DNA of 64,000 nucleotides, taken from contig NZ_CP114882.2 in NCBI RefSeq assembly GCF_027474525.2, positions 1,488,001 to 1,552,000 of the forward strand, in the 5' to 3' direction. The notes below the pieces were generated by a model. The model searched no databases. It was given only the letters and a program-made list of their open reading frames with translations, and had not been told where the DNA came from. This document shows, one piece after another, positions 42,421-51,470 of the stretch; position 1 is the stretch's first letter; the number at the start of each line of letters is the position of its first letter. A program made the position numbers and the translations under genes. Origin of the DNA: Flavobacterium lacustre (GTDB taxonomy: Bacteria > Bacteroidota > Bacteroidia > Flavobacteriales > Flavobacteriaceae).

Positions 42421-45099
42421 ATGGCACAAGCAGAAACGAGAAGAAACCTTGTATTATCGGGATTAGAACCTTTAATCATTACGCCGGACAGCGTATTTGT
42501 AAACATTGGTGAACGTACGAATGTAACAGGTTCTAGAAAATTCCTTCGATTAATCAAGGAAGAAAAATACGACGAAGCTCTTGATATTGCAAGACAACAA
42601 GTAGAAGGAGGCGCACAAATCATCGATATTAATATGGATGAAGGAATGCTTGATGGTGAATATGCCATGACAAAATTTCTGAATTTGATTGCTGCTGAAC
42701 CTGATATTTCAAGAGTGCCAATTATGATTGACAGCTCGAAATGGGAAATCATCGAAGCAGGTTTGAAAGTGGTGCAGGGAAAAAGTGTTGTGAATTCTAT
42801 TTCTTTAAAAGAAGGAGAAGAACGATTCATTCATCATGCTAAATTAATCAAACGTTATGGAGCTGCTGTAATTGTAATGGCTTTTGATGAATTGGGTCAA
42901 GCCGATAATTACGAAAGACGTGTTGAAATTTGTCAGCGTTCGTATGATATTTTGGTGAATAAAGTAGATTTTGCTCCCCAAGATATTATTTTCGATTTAA
43001 ATATATTTCCAGTAGCAACAGGTATGGAAGAACACCGCCTGAATGCGCTGGATTTCTTCAGAGGGACAAAATGGGTTCGTGAAAATTTACCACATGCCCA
43101 CATCAGTGGAGGTGTAAGTAATGTTTCTTTCTCTTTCAGAGGAAATGATACGGTTCGGGAAGCGATGCATTCGGTTTTCTTGTATCACGCCATTCAAAAC
43201 GGAATGACGATGGGAATTGTAAACCCTGAAATGCTTTCTATTTACGACGAAATTCCAAAGGATTTATTAGAACATGTTGAAGATGTAATTCTAAATCGTC
43301 GTGATGATGCCACCGAACGATTGTTGGACTTTGCCGAGAATGTAAAAGGCGATGTAAAGAGCAATGAAAAAGCGGTTCAAGAATGGCGTTCAGGAACGAT
43401 TCAGGAACGATTAACGCATTCCTTGGTAAAAGGAGTGGATGAATTTATAGAAATTGATGTTGAAGAAGCTCGACAAGCAGCAGGAAGACCAATTGAAGTA
43501 ATCGAAATCAACCTGATGGCCGGAATGAATGTAGTAGGAGATTTGTTTGGATCCGGAAAAATGTTCTTACCTCAGGTAGTAAAATCAGCACGTGTAATGA
43601 AAAAAGCCGTAGCGTATTTATTGCCGTTTATTGAAGCTGAAAAAGATGGAGTTTCGAGTTTTGCAGGTCGTATTTTAATGGCAACAGTAAAAGGCGATGT
43701 ACACGATATTGGGAAAAATATTGTTTCGGTAGTTTTGGCCTGTAACAATTATGAAATCATAGATTTAGGTGTAATGGTTCCGCCTGAAAAAATTATCGCT
43801 GCAGCTATAGAACACAATGTTGATATTATTGGATTGAGCGGATTAATTACACCTTCGCTTGACGAAATGGTTTATCTCGCCAAAGAATTAGACAAACGCG
43901 ATATAAAAATCCCAATTATGATTGGTGGTGCGACCACATCGCGCGCGCATACTGCCGTGAAAATTGCGCCACAATACAGAGAAACGGTGATTCATGTTAA
44001 TGATGCTTCGAGAGCCGTAACGGTTGCCGGAAACTTATTAGACCATAATAATAAAATATACGCCAGCGATATTAGAGCTGAATATGATGCGTTTAGAGAA
44101 ACATTTTTGAACCGTTCGCGTGACAAAAACTTCCTGACCATTGAGCAAGCTCGTGTGAATAAACTGAAATTAGATTGGGAAAATTACAATCCCACTAAAC
44201 CTAATTTTATCGGAACAAAAACAATCGAAGTCGCTCTTGATGTTTTGGTTCCTTATATCGACTGGACGCCGTTTTTCAGAACTTGGGAATTGTTCGGGAA
44301 ATATCCGGCGATTTTAACGGACGAGGTAGTTGGAGAACAAGCCACTTCTGTTTTTGCAGATGCACAAGCTATGTTGAGCGTTATTTTGGCAGAAAAGAAA
44401 TTGACAGCCAAAGGAATTTACGGGATTTTCCCTGCGAATCAAATCAATGATGATGATATTGAATTGCGCGATGAAAGCGGAAAAGTACTAGAGAAATTTT
44501 TGACGCTTCGTCAACAAGCCCAAAAAACAAAAGGAGCTCCAAACATCGCATTATCGGATTTTATAGCGCCAAAAGATTCAGGAAAAACGGATTATATGGG
44601 TGCATTTTGTGTGACTACCGGTTTTGGTGTTGATGAATGGGCGGCTGAATTCGAAAAGGATTTAGACGATTATAATTCGATTATGGTAAAAGCATTAGCG
44701 GATCGTTTTGCAGAAGCTTTTGCAGAATATTTACACGAAAAAGTACGTAAAGAAATCTGGGGTTATGCTTCGGATGAATCTTTAAGTGCAGAAGCAATGA
44801 TTGCCGAAGATTACAAAGGAATTCGTCCTGCACCGGGTTATCCAGCTTGTCCTGACCATTTAGAAAAACCAACCATTTGGAAATTACTAAACGTAGCGGA
44901 AGAAATTGGAGTGACCTTGACAGAGAGTATGGCAATGTGGCCGGCTTCATCTGTTTCGGGTTATTATTTTGGAAATCCGGAAAGTAAGTATTTTGGACTT
45001 GGAAAAATAAAAGAAGATCAGGTTATAGATTATGCCAAACGTAGAAGTATTTCTACTGATAAAGCAATGAAATGGCTGAATCCTAATATAGCAGATTAA
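42421..45099 (+). CDS. metH: Methionine synthase, folate-, cobalamin- and activation-domain part (split MetH, C-terminal)
   Basis: An 892-residue chain that completes split MetH. The pterin-binding domain comes first ([52 protein letters not shown]). A helical cap follows ([20 protein letters not shown]), then the B12 domain with the cobalt-ligand motif [11 protein letters not shown] and [11 protein letters not shown]. The C-terminal SAM-dependent activation domain has [19 protein letters not shown] and [19 protein letters not shown]. The homocysteine domain is absent and supplied by the preceding gene. The enzyme depends on imported or salvaged cobalamin, since no synthesis genes beyond cobA are seen here. 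Confidence 0.96.
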   Translation: MAQAETRRNLVLSGLEPLIITPDSVFVNIGERTNVTGSRKFLRLIKEEKYDEALDIARQQVEGGAQIIDINMDEGMLDGEYAMTKFLNLIAAEPDISRVPIMIDSSKWEIIEAGLKVVQGKSVVNSISLKEGEERFIHHAKLIKRYGAAVIVMAFDELGQADNYERRVEICQRSYDILVNKVDFAPQDIIFDLNIFPVATGMEEHRLNALDFFRGTKWVRENLPHAHISGGVSNVSFSFRGNDTVREAMHSVFLYHAIQNGMTMGIVNPEMLSIYDEIPKDLLEHVEDVILNRRDDATERLLDFAENVKGDVKSNEKAVQEWRSGTIQERLTHSLVKGVDEFIEIDVEEARQAAGRPIEVIEINLMAGMNVVGDLFGSGKMFLPQVVKSARVMKKAVAYLLPFIEAEKDGVSSFAGRILMATVKGDVHDIGKNIVSVVLACNNYEIIDLGVMVPPEKIIAAAIEHNVDIIGLSGLITPSLDEMVYLAKELDKRDIKIPIMIGGATTSRAHTAVKIAPQYRETVIHVNDASRAVTVAGNLLDHNNKIYASDIRAEYDAFRETFLNRSRDKNFLTIEQARVNKLKLDWENYNPTKPNFIGTKTIEVALDVLVPYIDWTPFFRTWELFGKYPAILTDEVVGEQATSVFADAQAMLSVILAEKKLTAKGIYGIFPANQINDDDIELRDESGKVLEKFLTLRQQAQKTKGAPNIALSDFIAPKDSGKTDYMGAFCVTTGFGVDEWAAEFEKDLDDYNSIMVKALADRFAEAFAEYLHEKVRKEIWGYASDESLSAEAMIAEDYKGIRPAPGYPACPDHLEKPTIWKLLNVAEEIGVTLTESMAMWPASSVSGYYFGNPESKYFGLGKIKEDQVIDYAKRRSISTDKAMKWLNPNIAD

Positions 45100-45124
45100 T
45101 AAAAGGTGTGAGGTGCAAGGTTTG

Positions 45125-45154
45125 CCCAAAACCTAAAACCTAAAACCCAAAACC
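45125..45154 (+). repeat. Heptad tandem repeat before metF
   Basis: Four 7-nt units in the register CCCAAAA, CCTAAAA, CCTAAAA, CCCAAAA, then CC, end about 8 bp before the metF ATG. Confidence 0.65.
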
Positions 45155-45161
45155 AAAAAAA

Positions 45162-46118
45162 ATGAAAGTAACACAACATATAGAAGACGCAAAAGGTAAT
45201 ACCTTATTCTCTTTTGAAATTGTTCCGCCACAAAAAGGGAAAAGTATTCAGGAATTATACGATAATATTGATCCGTTGATGGAGTTCAAACCTCCTTTTA
45301 TTGATGTGACTACATCTCGTGAAGAGTATATTTATGTGGATAAAGGAAATGGTTTATTGAATAAGCAGTTAACCAGAATGCGTCCCGGAACTTTAGGGAT
45401 TTGTGCATCTATCAAGCATAAATATCAAGTAGATACCGTACCGCATTTAATTTGTGGGGGTTTTACCAGAGAAGAAACGGAATACATGTTAGTAGATTGT
45501 CATTATTTGGGCATTAATAATGTGATGGCACTTCGCGGAGATGCGATGAAAGACGAACAATCTTTTGTCCCTAAAGTGGGAGGAAATAAATTTGCTGTTG
45601 ATTTAGTGGATCAAATCTACCAACTCAATCAAGGTAAATATTTACACGACGTGATGGACATCGACAATAAAGCAGATTTTTGTGTGGGTGTTGCCGGTTA
45701 TCCCGAAAAGCATTTGGAATCTCCTTCTTTGATTTCGGATTTGAAAAGGTTGAAAGAAAAAGTAGATGCCGGAGCGGATTATGTAGTAACCCAAATGTTT
45801 TTTGATAACGCTAAATACTTTGAATTTGTAGCCAAAGCAAGAGAAATTGGGATTACAGTTCCAATTATTCCTGGAATTAAACCTATCGCAGTTCAAAGAC
45901 ATTTGCAAATATTACCTCAAATATTTAGAATTGATTTACCTGAAGATTTGATAAATGCGATTGAAAAATGCAAAACACCTGCAGACATCAGACAAGTAGG
46001 AATAGAATGGGCGATTCAACAATCCTTAGAATTGAAAGCGGCAGGAGTTCCTGTGCTGCATTATTATTCGATGGGAAAATCAGAAAATATTAGACAAATA
46101 GCGAGTCAAGTTTTTTAA
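45162..46118 (+). CDS. metF: Methylenetetrahydrofolate reductase
   Basis: Makes 5-methyl-tetrahydrofolate, the methyl donor for MetH. A 318-residue TIM-barrel flavoprotein. FSFEIVPPQKGKSIQELYDN is the N-terminal signature with the catalytic Glu. INNVMALRGDAMKD and AGADYVVTQMFFDNAKYFEF are conserved flavin- and folate-site segments. It follows metH by 62 bp on the same strand, so the split synthase and reductase probably share the SAM-I-controlled transcript. Ends before a bidirectional terminator. Confidence 0.96.
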   Translation: MKVTQHIEDAKGNTLFSFEIVPPQKGKSIQELYDNIDPLMEFKPPFIDVTTSREEYIYVDKGNGLLNKQLTRMRPGTLGICASIKHKYQVDTVPHLICGGFTREETEYMLVDCHYLGINNVMALRGDAMKDEQSFVPKVGGNKFAVDLVDQIYQLNQGKYLHDVMDIDNKADFCVGVAGYPEKHLESPSLISDLKRLKEKVDAGADYVVTQMFFDNAKYFEFVAKAREIGITVPIIPGIKPIAVQRHLQILPQIFRIDLPEDLINAIEKCKTPADIRQVGIEWAIQQSLELKAAGVPVLHYYSMGKSENIRQIASQVF

Positions 46119-46134
46119 CTAAACTTCATAAAAT

Positions 46135-46162
46135 AAAAAAAGCTTCCATTGGAAGCTTTTTT
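46135..46162. terminator. Bidirectional intrinsic terminator between metF and gldA
   Basis: AAAAAAAGCTTCCA pairs perfectly with TGGAAGCTTTTTT, with runs of A and T on both sides. Confidence 0.88.
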
Positions 46163-46172
46163 ATTTGTAATG

Positions 46173-47069
46173 CTATTTTGTAATCTCTCTAAAAACCGCT
46201 TCTAAATTCTTATTCTTCTGATTCAGCTGAAGTGTTTTCAATCCATTTGCTGCAGCAAAATCAAAAACGGCTGGGCGCATGTCTTTATCTGTTTTGAAAG
46301 TCAATTCCCAAATCATGTCATGCGTATTTTTATAAGAAGCCAAATTTTCGATTTTGGCAATCAGCTGTTCTTCGACTTTATAATCAAACTCTACTTCAAT
46401 AACCTGTTCGTTATTTTCAGAAATTAAGTTGTCTAATTTTTTATCAGTAACAATTTTGCCGTTGTTAATGATAATCACGCGGTCGCAAATGGCTTCAACT
46501 TCCTGCATAATGTGCGTAGAAAGAAAAACCGTTTTGTCTTTCCCCACGTTTTTAATCACATTGCGTATTTCCATTAATTGGTTCGGATCCAAGCCGGTTG
46601 TTGGTTCATCAAGAATCAAAACATCCGGATTGTGTAATAAAGCATTGGCCAAACCTACCCGTTGGCGATACCCTTTAGACAATTGCGCAATTTTTTTATG
46701 ACTTTCGGTTGTCAAACCCGTGAGTTGAATCACTTCTTCAATTCGGGATTTGGCCACTTTGTACACATCGGCATTAAAAGCTAGATATTCTCTCACATAT
46801 AAATCTAAATACAACGGATTGTGTTCCGGTAAATAGCCAATAGACAGTTGAACTGCTTTTTGTTGTGTATTCACATCATTTCCATTCACTATTGCAACAC
46901 CTTCATCGGCATTGATATATGTGGTCAATATTTTCATCAAAGTCGACTTTCCGGCTCCGTTTGGACCCAGAAAACCAACGATTTCCCCTTTATTAATCGA
47001 AAAAGAGATATTGTCTAATGCTTTTTGCGCACCATAACTTTTGGAGATATTATTTACTTCTATTGACAT
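46173..47069 (-). CDS. gldA: Gliding motility-associated ABC transporter ATP-binding protein GldA
   Basis: A 298-residue ABC ATPase. Walker A is GFLGPNGAGKSTLMKIL, the signature is LSKGYRQRVGLANALL, Walker B is PDVLILDEPTTGLDP, and the switch His is in FLSTHIMQE. The N-terminus MSIEVNNISKSYG and YLPEHNPLYLDLYVREYLAF agree closely with GldA, which partners the permeases GldF and GldG in Flavobacterium gliding. Those permease genes are not in this window. Another ABC-2 exporter ATPase is possible, but the sequence match is good. A TACTTTTG -7 box is 17 bp before the start. Confidence 0.88.
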   Translation of the reverse strand: MSIEVNNISKSYGAQKALDNISFSINKGEIVGFLGPNGAGKSTLMKILTTYINADEGVAIVNGNDVNTQQKAVQLSIGYLPEHNPLYLDLYVREYLAFNADVYKVAKSRIEEVIQLTGLTTESHKKIAQLSKGYRQRVGLANALLHNPDVLILDEPTTGLDPNQLMEIRNVIKNVGKDKTVFLSTHIMQEVEAICDRVIIINNGKIVTDKKLDNLISENNEQVIEVEFDYKVEEQLIAKIENLASYKNTHDMIWELTFKTDKDMRPAVFDFAAANGLKTLQLNQKNKNLEAVFREITK

Positions 47070-47085
47070 GGAATTTTATTTGTTG

Positions 47086-47093
47086 CAAAAGTA
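47086..47093 (-). promoter_or_regulatory. -7 promoter element for gldA
   Basis: The minus strand reads TACTTTTG. The leader to the start codon would be about 10 nt. No TTG at -33. Confidence 0.5.
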
Positions 47094-47193
47094 AACAGAA
47101 AAAGTTTTGATTTGTTGTTTCTTCAGTCCCGAATTGACAAATTATTTTTTAGATTTTTAATTCTAATAATTCGTTGTTAACAATAGATTACAA

Positions 47194-47224
47194 TTGCAAA
47201 TCAAAATTTAGATTTATACATTTA
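47194..47224 (+). promoter_or_regulatory. Promoter of the M28 peptidase gene
   Basis: TTG (47194-47196), a 20-nt spacer and TACATTTA (47217-47224, one mismatch). Confidence 0.6.
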
Positions 47225-47257
47225 CCATTATTCTATCACTTAAAATTAGATTAAAAT

Positions 47258-48178
47258 ATGAAAAAAGGAAGTGTGTTATTGTTTTTCTTTCTGGGACTTT
47301 TTGTTCATGCCCAAGAAAAACCGATGTTTGATCAACAGGAAGTTGTACGAATTGAAACAGAATTGGCTTCGGATAAAATGGAGGGAAGAGCTATTTTCAC
47401 TGCTGGAATTGATTCGGCTTCCGTTTTTATCGAAAGAGAATTCAAAAATATTGGACTTACTTATTTTAAAGATTTAAAAACGTATCGCCAAGAATTTGTT
47501 GCCAAAGGGAAAAACGCCAATAATGTAATAGGAATAGTTCCAGGAAAATCAAAACCGAATGAATATGTTATTTTTTCGGCTCATTATGATCATTTGGGAC
47601 TTGCAGAAAGCGGAACCGATAAAATTTACAACGGTGCAAATGATGATGCTTCGGGAACTACGGCTGTCATTGCTTTGGCAAAATATTTTAAAGAATTAAA
47701 TCAAAACGAAAGAACCTTGATTTTTGTTGCGTTTACCGGTGAGGAAGTTGGCGGTTTTGGAGCTTCTTACTTTTCTAAAAATATAGATGCTAAAACAGTT
47801 GTTGCGATGTTTAATATTGAAATGATTGGAACAGAGAGCAAGTGGGGTAAAAATTCGGCTTACATTACGGGTTTTGAAAAATCGGATTTTGGAACCATAT
47901 TACAAAAGAACTTAGCAAATTCTAATTTCAGTTTCAATGCTGATCCGTATCCTCAGGAACAACTTTTTTACCGTTCGGATAATGCCAGATTAGCGGCTTT
48001 GGGAGTGCCAGCGCATACCATTTCTACCTCAAAAATGGATGTGGAGCCCAATTATCATAAATTAAGTGATGCTGTTTCAACTTTGGATTTAGCCAATATG
48101 ACCGAAATTATTGAGGCAATCGCTATCAGTTCGCAAAGTATTGTAAACGGTAAGGACACTCCTTCAAGAGTGAAATAA
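47258..48178 (+). CDS. M28-family zinc metallopeptidase, exported
   Basis: A 306-residue aminopeptidase-like protein with a signal peptide (MKKGSVLLFFFLGLFVHAQ). The two-zinc site is intact: His in FSAHYDHLGLA, the bridging Asp in NGANDDASGTTAVIAL, the catalytic Glu pair in FVAFTGEEVGGFGASYF, and MFNIEMIGTES, where Glu stands at the position often held by Asp. The usual family roles are release of N-terminal amino acids or deacylation in the periplasm, and the substrate is unknown here. Alone between gldA (divergent) and the aromatic operon. Followed by a long inverted repeat. Confidence 0.88.
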   Translation: MKKGSVLLFFFLGLFVHAQEKPMFDQQEVVRIETELASDKMEGRAIFTAGIDSASVFIEREFKNIGLTYFKDLKTYRQEFVAKGKNANNVIGIVPGKSKPNEYVIFSAHYDHLGLAESGTDKIYNGANDDASGTTAVIALAKYFKELNQNERTLIFVAFTGEEVGGFGASYFSKNIDAKTVVAMFNIEMIGTESKWGKNSAYITGFEKSDFGTILQKNLANSNFSFNADPYPQEQLFYRSDNARLAALGVPAHTISTSKMDVEPNYHKLSDAVSTLDLANMTEIIEAIAISSQSIVNGKDTPSRVK

Positions 48179-48245
48179 GCAAAACAGAATACTATTTTAT
48201 AAAAATTGATTTTCAAATTAATAATAAACAGGTTTTTAGTAATGT

Positions 48246-48273
48246 GTTTTTTGTGTATTATACAACAAAAAAC
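48246..48273 (+). repeat. Inverted repeat after the M28 peptidase gene
   Basis: GTTTTTTGT (48246-48254) pairs with ACAAAAAAC (48265-48273), and the inner GTAT/ATAC continues the stem with one bulge. It may be a terminator of the peptidase transcript (weak U-tract) or an operator before the aromatic operon promoter. Confidence 0.5.
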
Positions 48274-48322
48274 AGTTTTAACAAAGAATTCCTTTTTTGT
48301 TAGATAAAATCAAATGTTTTTT

Positions 48323-48352
48323 TTGGTCGACTTAAAATAAGTTATACATTTG
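48323..48352 (+). promoter_or_regulatory. Promoter of the aromatic amino acid operon
   Basis: TTG (48323-48325), a 19-nt spacer and TACATTTG (48345-48352) are a full match, about 30 bp before the leader peptide start. Confidence 0.88.
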
Positions 48353-48382
48353 CATAGAAAATATTAAAAATCAGAGCATATC

Positions 48383-48439
48383 ATGTCTAATAACCGTTTT
48401 TATTTTAGCAACACATTTTATTTCTTCTTTAGGAAGTAA
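48383..48439 (+). CDS. Phe/Tyr-rich leader peptide of the pheA operon (18 aa)
   Basis: An 18-codon frame, MSNNRFYFSNTFYFFFRK, with six Phe and two Tyr. It follows a perfect promoter and precedes a terminator and pheA, exactly the layout of the enterobacterial pheA leader. The RNA offers three competing structures. AATAACC (48389-48395) and TAGC (48406-48409) can pair with GGTTATT (48453-48459) and GCTA (48448-48451). GGATTGT (48441-48447) can pair with ACAATCC (48491-48497) as antiterminator. The terminator stem uses the same ACAATCC bases. Stalling on Phe/Tyr codons would free GGATTGT, whereas a ribosome at the stop codon would cover it. Confidence 0.85.
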   Translation: MSNNRFYFSNTFYFFFRK

Positions 48440-48492
48440 GGGATTGTGCTATGGTTATTTGAAAAACAAACAAACAAATAAAACTAATATAC

Positions 48493-48521
48493 AATCCTGA
48501 TGAAAATCAGGATTTTTTTTT
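48493..48521 (+). terminator. Attenuator terminator of the aromatic operon
   Basis: AATCCTGAT (48493-48501) pairs perfectly with ATCAGGATT (48506-48514) across a GAAA loop and is followed by a T-run. It sits 7 bp before pheA. Its left arm overlaps ACAATCC, the partner of the antiterminator strand at 48441-48447. Confidence 0.9.
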
Positions 48522-48527
48522 GATTAA

Positions 48528-49355
48528 ATGAGAACAAAAATTGCAATACAAGGTATAAAAGGCTCTTTCCATCATCAGGTGGCACAAGAATACTACTATC
48601 AGAATGTAGAAGTTGACGAATGTTTGTCTTTTGAAGAATTAGTAGACAGTTTAATATCTGGTAAATCAGACCAAGCGGTTATGGCAATTGAAAATTCTAT
48701 TGCAGGACCAATTATTCCAAATTATGCTTTAATTGATAAAAATAATTTACACATTATTGGAGAGCATTATTTAGATATTCATCAGAATTTAATGGCTTTG
48801 AAAGGTCAAAAAATGGAGGATATCCATGAAGTTCATTCTCATCCGATGGCCTTGTTACAATGTATGGAATTTTTGAAAAAATATCCAAACATAAAATTAG
48901 TAGAAGATAAAGATACTGCTGAAACAGCCCGAAGAATTCATGAAAAACAATTGACAGGAATTGCTGCAATTGCCAGTAAAACGGCTTCTGGAATGTATGA
49001 TTTAGAGATTTTGGCACCAGAAATTCAAACCATTAATAACAACATGACTCGTTTTGTGATTATTAATAAAGAAGAATCATTTGTTGACAAAAATGAAATA
49101 AACAGAGCTTCTATTAAATTTGAATTGGATCATAAACGAGGAAGTTTGGCGGCAGTTTTGAATGTAATGAGCGATTGTAAGTTGAATTTAACAAAAATTC
49201 AATCGTTACCAAAAATAGAAACTCCTTGGAAATATTCGTTTTTTGTGGATGTTACTTTCGAAAAATACGACGATTATGCCAAAGCAAAATCATTATTAGA
49301 GATTATGGCCGAATATTTCAAAGTATTAGGTGAATATAAAAATACTAAGCCTTAA
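48528..49355 (+). CDS. pheA: Prephenate dehydratase
   Basis: Converts prephenate to phenylpyruvate, the committed step to phenylalanine. A 275-residue monofunctional form without chorismate mutase. IQGIKGSFHHQVAQEYYYQN and MAIENSIAGPIIPNY are catalytic-domain segments, and the NNMTRFVII motif holds the conserved Thr-Arg-Phe. A C-terminal ACT domain (HKRGSLAAVLNVMSDCKLNL, then TKIQSLP) is expected to bind Phe for feedback inhibition. Chorismate mutase activity is supplied by the last gene of the operon. First gene after the Phe/Tyr leader attenuator. Confidence 0.95.
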   Translation: MRTKIAIQGIKGSFHHQVAQEYYYQNVEVDECLSFEELVDSLISGKSDQAVMAIENSIAGPIIPNYALIDKNNLHIIGEHYLDIHQNLMALKGQKMEDIHEVHSHPMALLQCMEFLKKYPNIKLVEDKDTAETARRIHEKQLTGIAAIASKTASGMYDLEILAPEIQTINNNMTRFVIINKEESFVDKNEINRASIKFELDHKRGSLAAVLNVMSDCKLNLTKIQSLPKIETPWKYSFFVDVTFEKYDDYAKAKSLLEIMAEYFKVLGEYKNTKP

Positions 49356-49406
49356 TTAGTCATAAAGTTGAAGGTTAAAAAGTCAAAAGAATTTTAAAAT
49401 ACAAAA

Positions 49407-50552
49407 ATGATTGCAACAGCGAAACGTCTGGATATAATTGAAGAATATTATTTTTCATCAAAACTGAGAGAAGTACGACAATTGGCTTCCGAAGGGAAAC
49501 CAATTATTAATATGGGAATTGGCAGCCCAGATTTAAAGCCTTCTCAAGCTGTTATTGACGCAGTGGTTTTGGCGATGAATGAAGAAAATGCACATCAATA
49601 TCAAAGTTATCAAGGTTTGCCGGAATTGAGAACAGGAATGGCTGATTTTTATCAAAATAACTACGATGTTGCTTTAAATCCGAATACTGAAATTTTGCCT
49701 TTGATGGGTTCCAAAGAAGGGATTATGCATATTTCATTGGCTTTTTTGAATGAAGGCGACCACGTTTTGATTCCAAATCCAGGATATCCAACCTACACTT
49801 CAGTAACGAATTTAGTAGGAGCCGTGCCAGTTTATTACGATTTGAAAGAAGCCAATAATTGGGAACCTGATTTTGAAGCTTTGGAAAAATTAGATTTATC
49901 GAAAGTAAAAATCATGTGGATTGGTTATCCTCACATGCCAACAGGTGCGAGAGGAAGTCTTGATTTGTTCAAAAATTTAGTGGCTTTCGCCAAAAAACAT
50001 AACATTTTGTTAGTTAATGACAATCCGTATAGCTTTGTTTTGAATGACAATCCGATGAGTTTGTTGCAAGTGGAAGGTGCAAAAGATGTGGCGTTAGAGC
50101 TAAACTCGTTGTCGAAAACCTTCAATATGGCAGGTTGGAGAGTGGGAATGGTGTTAGGAAATGCAGCATGCATCGATGCGGTTTTGAAAGTAAAAAGTAA
50201 TATGGACAGCGGAATGTTCTTTGGGATTCAAAAAGGAGCAATTGAAGCTTTAAAAAGTGACAAATCTTGGTTTGATTCGATGAATGCCGTTTATCAAAAA
50301 AGAAGAGTTTTAACAGAACAATTGGCCGAGAAGTTAGGTTGTGAAGTGTACAAAGAAGGAGTTGGATTATTTGTTTGGGCAAAATTGCCAGCAGGAATCA
50401 CATCCGCAGAAGATTTTATTGATAAGATATTATACGAAAAATCGATTTTCATTACGCCGGGAACTATTTTTGGTTCCAATGGAGAAGGATACATTCGATT
50501 TGCACTTTGTGTAAAAGAAGAGAAAGTTCAAGAAGCAATTGATAGATTTTAA
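49407..50552 (+). CDS. Class I/II aminotransferase, probable aromatic aminotransferase
   Basis: A 381-residue PLP aminotransferase of fold type I. The PLP lysine is in LELNSLSKTFNMAGWRVGMV. Conserved segments are NMGIGSPDLKPSQAVIDAV, YQGLPELRTGMADFY and LIPNPGYPTYTSV. Placed between pheA and tyrA, it most likely transaminates phenylpyruvate and 4-hydroxyphenylpyruvate to Phe and Tyr. Sequence alone would also allow LL-diaminopimelate or aspartate aminotransferase. It lies 4 bp from tyrA. Confidence 0.88.
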   Translation: MIATAKRLDIIEEYYFSSKLREVRQLASEGKPIINMGIGSPDLKPSQAVIDAVVLAMNEENAHQYQSYQGLPELRTGMADFYQNNYDVALNPNTEILPLMGSKEGIMHISLAFLNEGDHVLIPNPGYPTYTSVTNLVGAVPVYYDLKEANNWEPDFEALEKLDLSKVKIMWIGYPHMPTGARGSLDLFKNLVAFAKKHNILLVNDNPYSFVLNDNPMSLLQVEGAKDVALELNSLSKTFNMAGWRVGMVLGNAACIDAVLKVKSNMDSGMFFGIQKGAIEALKSDKSWFDSMNAVYQKRRVLTEQLAEKLGCEVYKEGVGLFVWAKLPAGITSAEDFIDKILYEKSIFITPGTIFGSNGEGYIRFALCVKEEKVQEAIDRF

Positions 50553-50555
50553 CAA

Positions 50556-51407
50556 ATGAAAGTATTCGTAATAGGAATTGGTTTAATAGGAGGTTCGATG
50601 GTTTTGGACATCAAATCATTGCATCCCGAAGCGACTATTTATGGGATTGATGCGAACGAAAGACATTTGGCGGAAGCCTTAGCTTTAGGAGTTATTGATA
50701 AAGCAGCGACATTTGAAGATTTAGCCGATGCTGATTTTGTAATTGTATCTGTTCCTGTAGATATTGCGCTTACAGTTTTGCCAAAAGTTCTGGATGTTAT
50801 TGGTGAGCATACAATTGTTTTTGAAGTAGGTTCTACTAAAACACCTATTTGCGAAGCGGTTGGAAATCATTCAAGAAGAAGGAATTTTATAGCTACACAT
50901 CCTATTGCGGGAACTGAATTTTCTGGGCCTTCGGCAGCTATAAAAGGTTTGTTTCAGGGGAAAACCAACATCATTTGCGAAGTCGAAAAAACGACTTTCA
51001 AGTTACAGGAAAAAGCCTTGGATTTGTTTAAAGAAATGGGAATGAGAATCCGTTATATGGATCCCAAATCGCATGATAAACATATTGCTTATGTATCGCA
51101 TTTGTCACATATCAGTTCGTTTATGTTAGGTAAAACAGTAATTGACAAAGAAAAAGACGAGCAAGATATTTTTGACATGGCCGGTTCCGGTTTTGAAAGT
51201 ACGGTGCGTTTAGCTAAAAGTTCACCAGCCATGTGGACACCTATTTTTAAACAAAACAGAAAACAAGTAGTCAAAACATTGGAAGAATACATCTCTAATT
51301 TATCTAATTTCAAAACGTTATTAGAAAGCGAAGATTACGAGGCAATTTACAATGAAATGCAAAGTGTCAATAAAATAAAAGAGATATTAAACGGAATGAA
51401 AAAATAA
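50556..51407 (+). CDS. tyrA: Prephenate dehydrogenase
   Basis: Oxidatively decarboxylates prephenate to 4-hydroxyphenylpyruvate for tyrosine. A 283-residue monofunctional TyrA. The NAD-binding motif is at the N-terminus (MKVFVIGIGLIGGSMVLD). FEVGSTKTPICEAV, HPIAGTEFSGPSAA and the His-bearing HDKHIAYVSHLSHISSFML form the active site. Asp at the end of the second strand (IYGIDANERH) suggests NAD rather than NADP. No ACT domain. Starts 4 bp after the aminotransferase gene. Confidence 0.95.
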   Translation: MKVFVIGIGLIGGSMVLDIKSLHPEATIYGIDANERHLAEALALGVIDKAATFEDLADADFVIVSVPVDIALTVLPKVLDVIGEHTIVFEVGSTKTPICEAVGNHSRRRNFIATHPIAGTEFSGPSAAIKGLFQGKTNIICEVEKTTFKLQEKALDLFKEMGMRIRYMDPKSHDKHIAYVSHLSHISSFMLGKTVIDKEKDEQDIFDMAGSGFESTVRLAKSSPAMWTPIFKQNRKQVVKTLEEYISNLSNFKTLLESEDYEAIYNEMQSVNKIKEILNGMKK

Positions 51408-51470
51408 GCAATTGATTGCATAAAGAAGAACAACACAGAATAAAATAATAAAAAATAAAATTTAGAAAAG

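Noticed and set aside
46173..47069. GldA as part of the type IX secretion machinery
   Set aside because: GldA belongs to the GldAFG ABC system, which is separate from the core secretion proteins; only PorT/SprT is a T9SS component here.
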